From Megachile rotundata (Eukaryota > Arthropoda > Insecta > Hymenoptera > Megachilidae): a stretch of DNA of 64,000 nucleotides. The stretch lies in assembly GCF_050947335.1 (NCBI RefSeq), contig NW_027474230.1, positions 1-64,000 on the forward strand, read 5' to 3'. Position numbers and translations under genes: made by a program. This document shows, piece by piece, positions 60,898-64,000 of this stretch. Within the stretch, counting starts at the first letter, position 1. The number at the start of each line of letters is the position of its first letter. Under the pieces are notes generated by a model. The model was given only the letters and a program-made list of their open reading frames with translations, searched no databases and was not told the origin of the DNA.

Positions 60898-63800
60898 CTT
60901 ATTACTCTTATTATTATCAATCTAACTCATATTATTAGCCATATTGTGCTTATATGAGCGATAGAACGACAATTACTATATTTATTACACTCACTATTAT
61001 CAATCTAACTCATATTATTAACCATATTATGCAGATATGATCGATAGAACGACAATTACTATACTCATTACTCTTATTATTATCAATCTAACTCATGCTA
61101 TTAGCCATATTATGGTTATATGATCGATATAACGACAATTACTATACTTGTTACTCTTATTATTATCAATCTAACTCATATTATTAACCATATTGTGCAG
61201 ATATAATCGATAGAACGACAATTACTATACTTATTACTCTTATTATTATCAATCTAACTCATATTATTAGCCATATTGTGCTTATATGATCGATAGAACG
61301 ACAATTACTATACTTATTACTCTTACTATTATAAATCTAACTCATATTATTAGCCATATTATGCTTATATGATCGATAGAACGACAATTACTATACTCAT
61401 TACTCTTATTATTATCAATCTAACTCATATTATTAACCATATTATGCAGATATGATCGATAGAACGACAATTACTATACTTATTTCTCTTATTATTATCA
61501 ATCTAACTCATATTATTAGCCATATTATGGTTAAATGATCGATAGAACGACAATTACTATACTTATTACTCTTATTATTATCAATCTAACTCATATTATT
61601 AGCCATATTGTGCTCATATGAGCGATAGAACGACAATTACTATATTTATTACACTCACTATTATCAATCTAACTCATATTATTAACCATATTATGCAGAT
61701 ATGATCGATAGAACGACAATTACTATACTAATTACTCTTATTATTATCAATCTAACTCATATTATTAACCATATTGTGCAGATATAATCGATAGAACGAC
61801 AATTACTATACTTATTACTCTTATTATTATCAATCTAACTCATATTATTAGCCATATTGTGCTTATATGATCGATAGAACGACAATTACTATACTTATTA
61901 CTCTTATTATTATAAATCTAACTCATATTATTAGCCATATTATGCTTATATGATCGATAGAACGACAATTACTATACTCATTACTCTTATTATAATCAAT
62001 CTAACTCATATTATTAGCCATATTATGCTTATATGATCGATAGAACGACAATTACTATACTCACTACTCTTAGTATTATCAATCAAACTCATATTATTAG
62101 CCATATTATGCTTATATTATCGATAGAACGACAATTACTATACTTATTACTGTTATTATTATCAATCTAACTCATATTATTAGCCATATTATGCTTATAT
62201 GATCGATAGAATGAGAATTACTATACTCACTACTCTTAGTATTATCACTCTAACTCATATTATTAGCCATATTGTGCTTATATGATCGATAGAACGACAA
62301 TTACTATACTTATTACTCTTATTATTATAAATCTAACTCATATTATTAGCCATACTATGCTTATATGATCGATAGTACGACAATTACTATACTCATTGCT
62401 CTTACTATTATCAATCTAACTCATATTATTAACCATATTATGCAATTATGATCGATAGAACGACAATTACTATACTTATTACACTTATTATTATCAATCT
62501 AACTCATATTATTAGCCATATTATGCTTATATGATCGATAGAACGACAATTACTATACTTATTACTCTTATTATTATCAATCTAACTCATGCTATTAGCC
62601 ATATTATGCTTATATGATCGATAGTACGACAATTACTATACTCATTACTCTTATTATTATCAATCTAACTCATATTATTAACCATATTATGCAGATATGA
62701 TCGATAGAACGACAGTTACTATACTTATTACTCTTATTATTATCAATCTAACTCATATTATTAGCCATATTGTGCTTATATGATCGATAGAACGACAATT
62801 ACTATACTTATTACTCTTATTATTATCAATCTAACTCATATTATTAGCCATATTGTGCTTATATGAGCGATAGAACGACAATTACTATATTTATTACACT
62901 CACTATTATCAATCTAACTCATATTATTAACCATATTATGCAGATATGATCGATAGAACGACAATTACTATACTCATTACTCTTATTATTATCAATCTAA
63001 CTCATGCTATTAGCCATATTATGGTTATATGATCGATATAACGACAATTACTATACTTATTACTCTTATTATTATCAATCTAACTCATATTATTAACCAT
63101 ATTGTGCAGATATAATCGATAGAACGACAATTACTATACTTATTACTCTTATTATTATCAATCCAACTCATATTATTAGCCATATTATGCTTATATGATC
63201 GATAGAACGACAATTAATATACTTATTACTCTTATTATTATCATTCTAACTCATATTATTAACCATATTATGCAGATATGATCGATAGAACGACAATTAC
63301 TATACTTATTTCTCTTATTATTATCAATCTAACTCATATTATTAGCCATATTATGGTTAAATGATCGATAGAACGACAATTACTGTACTTATTACTCTTA
63401 TTATTATCAATCTAACTCATATTATTAGCCATATTGTGCTCATATGAGCGATAGAACGACAATTACTATATTTATTACACTCACTATTATCAATCTAACT
63501 CATATTATTAACCATCTTATGCAGATATGATCGATAGAACGACAATTACTATACTAATTACTCTTATTATTATCAATCTAACTCATATTATTAACCATAT
63601 TGTGCAGATATAATCGATAGAACGACAATTACTATACTTATTACTCTTATTATTATCAATCTAACTCATATTATTAGCCATATTGTGCTTATATGATCGA
63701 TAGAACGACAATTACTATACTTATTACTCTTATTATTATAAATCTAACTCATATTATTAGCCATATTATGCTTATATGATCGATAGAACGACAATTACTA

Positions 63801-64000
63801 TACTCATTACTCTTATTATAATCAATCTAACTCATATTATTAGCCATATTATGCTTATATGATCGATAGAACGACAATTACTATACTCACTACTCTTAGT
63901 ATTATCAATCAAACTCATATTATTAGCCATATTATGCTTATATTATCGATAGAACGACAATTACTATACTTATTACTGTTATTATTATCAATCTAACTCA
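60898..64000 (+). repeat. Mosaic satellite at the right edge, related to 19-24 kb
   Basis: Segments follow strings seen at 19-24 kb: tcttactattataaatc (61,320), tatttctc/ggttaaatg/gtgctcatatgag (61,480-61,620), ctaattactc, ataatcaatc, caatcaaac with actgtt, gaatgag, then a switch near 62,345 into catactatgctt/cgatagtacgac/gcaattatgatcg, then acagttac (62,714) and a second tatttctc/ggttaaatg run (63,305-63,361). All switches keep the 83-bp phase. The window ends inside a monomer, 7 bases after its start at 63,994. Confidence 0.85.

Larger units (their letters stand above)
1..64000 (+). repeat. 83-bp satellite array, about 771 monomers, filling the window
   Basis: The word taactcat (or a one-base variant) recurs every 83 bases from position 11 to 63,994, always on the plus strand. 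Between these points there are 771 units, and the only net length changes are two 1-bp insertions and three 4-bp deletions. No inverted monomer, transposon, unique spacer, gene or RNA gene interrupts the run, and the array continues past both window edges. Monomers differ from the commonest form by a few substitutions. Long arrays like this are typical of eukaryotic centromeric, pericentromeric or other constitutive heterochromatin; that location is inference. I do not recognise the satellite family, so no species is assigned. Confidence 0.99.

Noticed and set aside
1..64000. CRISPR array
   Set aside because: The repeats are contiguous with no unique spacers, and the unit is 83 bp of near-identical sequence throughout. 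Nothing alternates between constant and unique parts.
1..64000. CENP-B box or other known centromere-protein motif
   Set aside because: The monomer is too AT-rich to hold the TTCG...CGGG core of the CENP-B box, and no near match was seen on either strand. A centromeric role stays an inference from array form only.
1..64000. Telomeric repeat
   Set aside because: No short G-rich telomere units occur. The unit is 83 bp and G-poor on the plus strand.
1..64000. Transposon or retroelement insertion
   Set aside because: The 83-bp register is unbroken. I see no long unique stretch, terminal repeats, poly-A tract or target-site duplication.
1..64000. Bacterial, organellar or viral origin
   Set aside because: Those genomes do not carry 64 kb of gene-free 83-bp satellite. 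The form of the array fits eukaryotic heterochromatin.

Overview
The window is a single, uninterrupted satellite DNA array. From the first base to the last it is a head-to-tail tandem repeat of an 83-bp, AT-rich monomer (about 24% G+C). All copies lie in the same orientation. I see no unique sequence, gene, RNA gene, mobile element or CRISPR array on either strand. Taking the word taactcat as the start of a monomer, the first complete unit starts at 11 and the last start is at 63,994. That span holds 771 units. The distance is 10 bases short of 771 x 83, and five small indels explain the difference exactly: two 1-bp insertions near 2,136 and 2,335, and three copies of one 4-bp deletion at about 42,090, 46,236 and 54,948. 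One further cluster of indels (13,261-14,090) sums to zero. Pure satellite on this scale points to eukaryotic heterochromatin, such as a centromere, pericentromere, heterochromatic block, or B or sex chromosome. I do not recognise the monomer and cannot name the organism.

Above the monomer there is higher-order structure. Monomers carry diagnostic variants, and strings of variants recur in the same order. The easiest to follow is a 13-monomer string, here called cassette A (reference 260-1,338). It recurs complete at 5,159, 8,645, 11,882, 42,011, 46,157 and 54,868, and in deleted or truncated form at 21,012, 24,166, 26,905, 30,225, 33,130, 35,703, 38,608 and 51,548. The distances between its marker monomers are 59, 42, 39, 110, 71, 75, 66, 41, 50 and 105 monomers (plus or minus the small indels). 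There is therefore no single higher-order period. The array is a mosaic of in-register block duplications and deletions.

Layout: 1-7,440 holds two related stretches about 59 and 43 monomers apart. 7,441-13,914 is a tandem pair of a 39-monomer block whose second copy ends in the indel cluster. 15,250-19,270 is a block that returns at 48,815-51,530 and 57,236-60,897. 19,748-31,699 is a 71-monomer block followed by a copy two monomers longer. 29,204-40,159 is a 66-monomer tandem pair that overlaps the previous one. 40,855-48,815 is a roughly 50-monomer tandem pair. 51,542-56,115 repeats 38,685-43,258. 56,116-57,240 repeats the material under the indel cluster, but intact. 61,000-64,000 is a mosaic of segments also found at 19-24 kb. 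Every junction I checked keeps the 83-bp phase, as expected if blocks were gained and lost by unequal homologous exchange between misaligned monomers.

No genes work together here. The only open frames of any size are six copies of one 64-codon frame, which two or three point variants in one monomer string explain. I reject them as genes. All coordinates, offsets and counts were made by eye and by hand.
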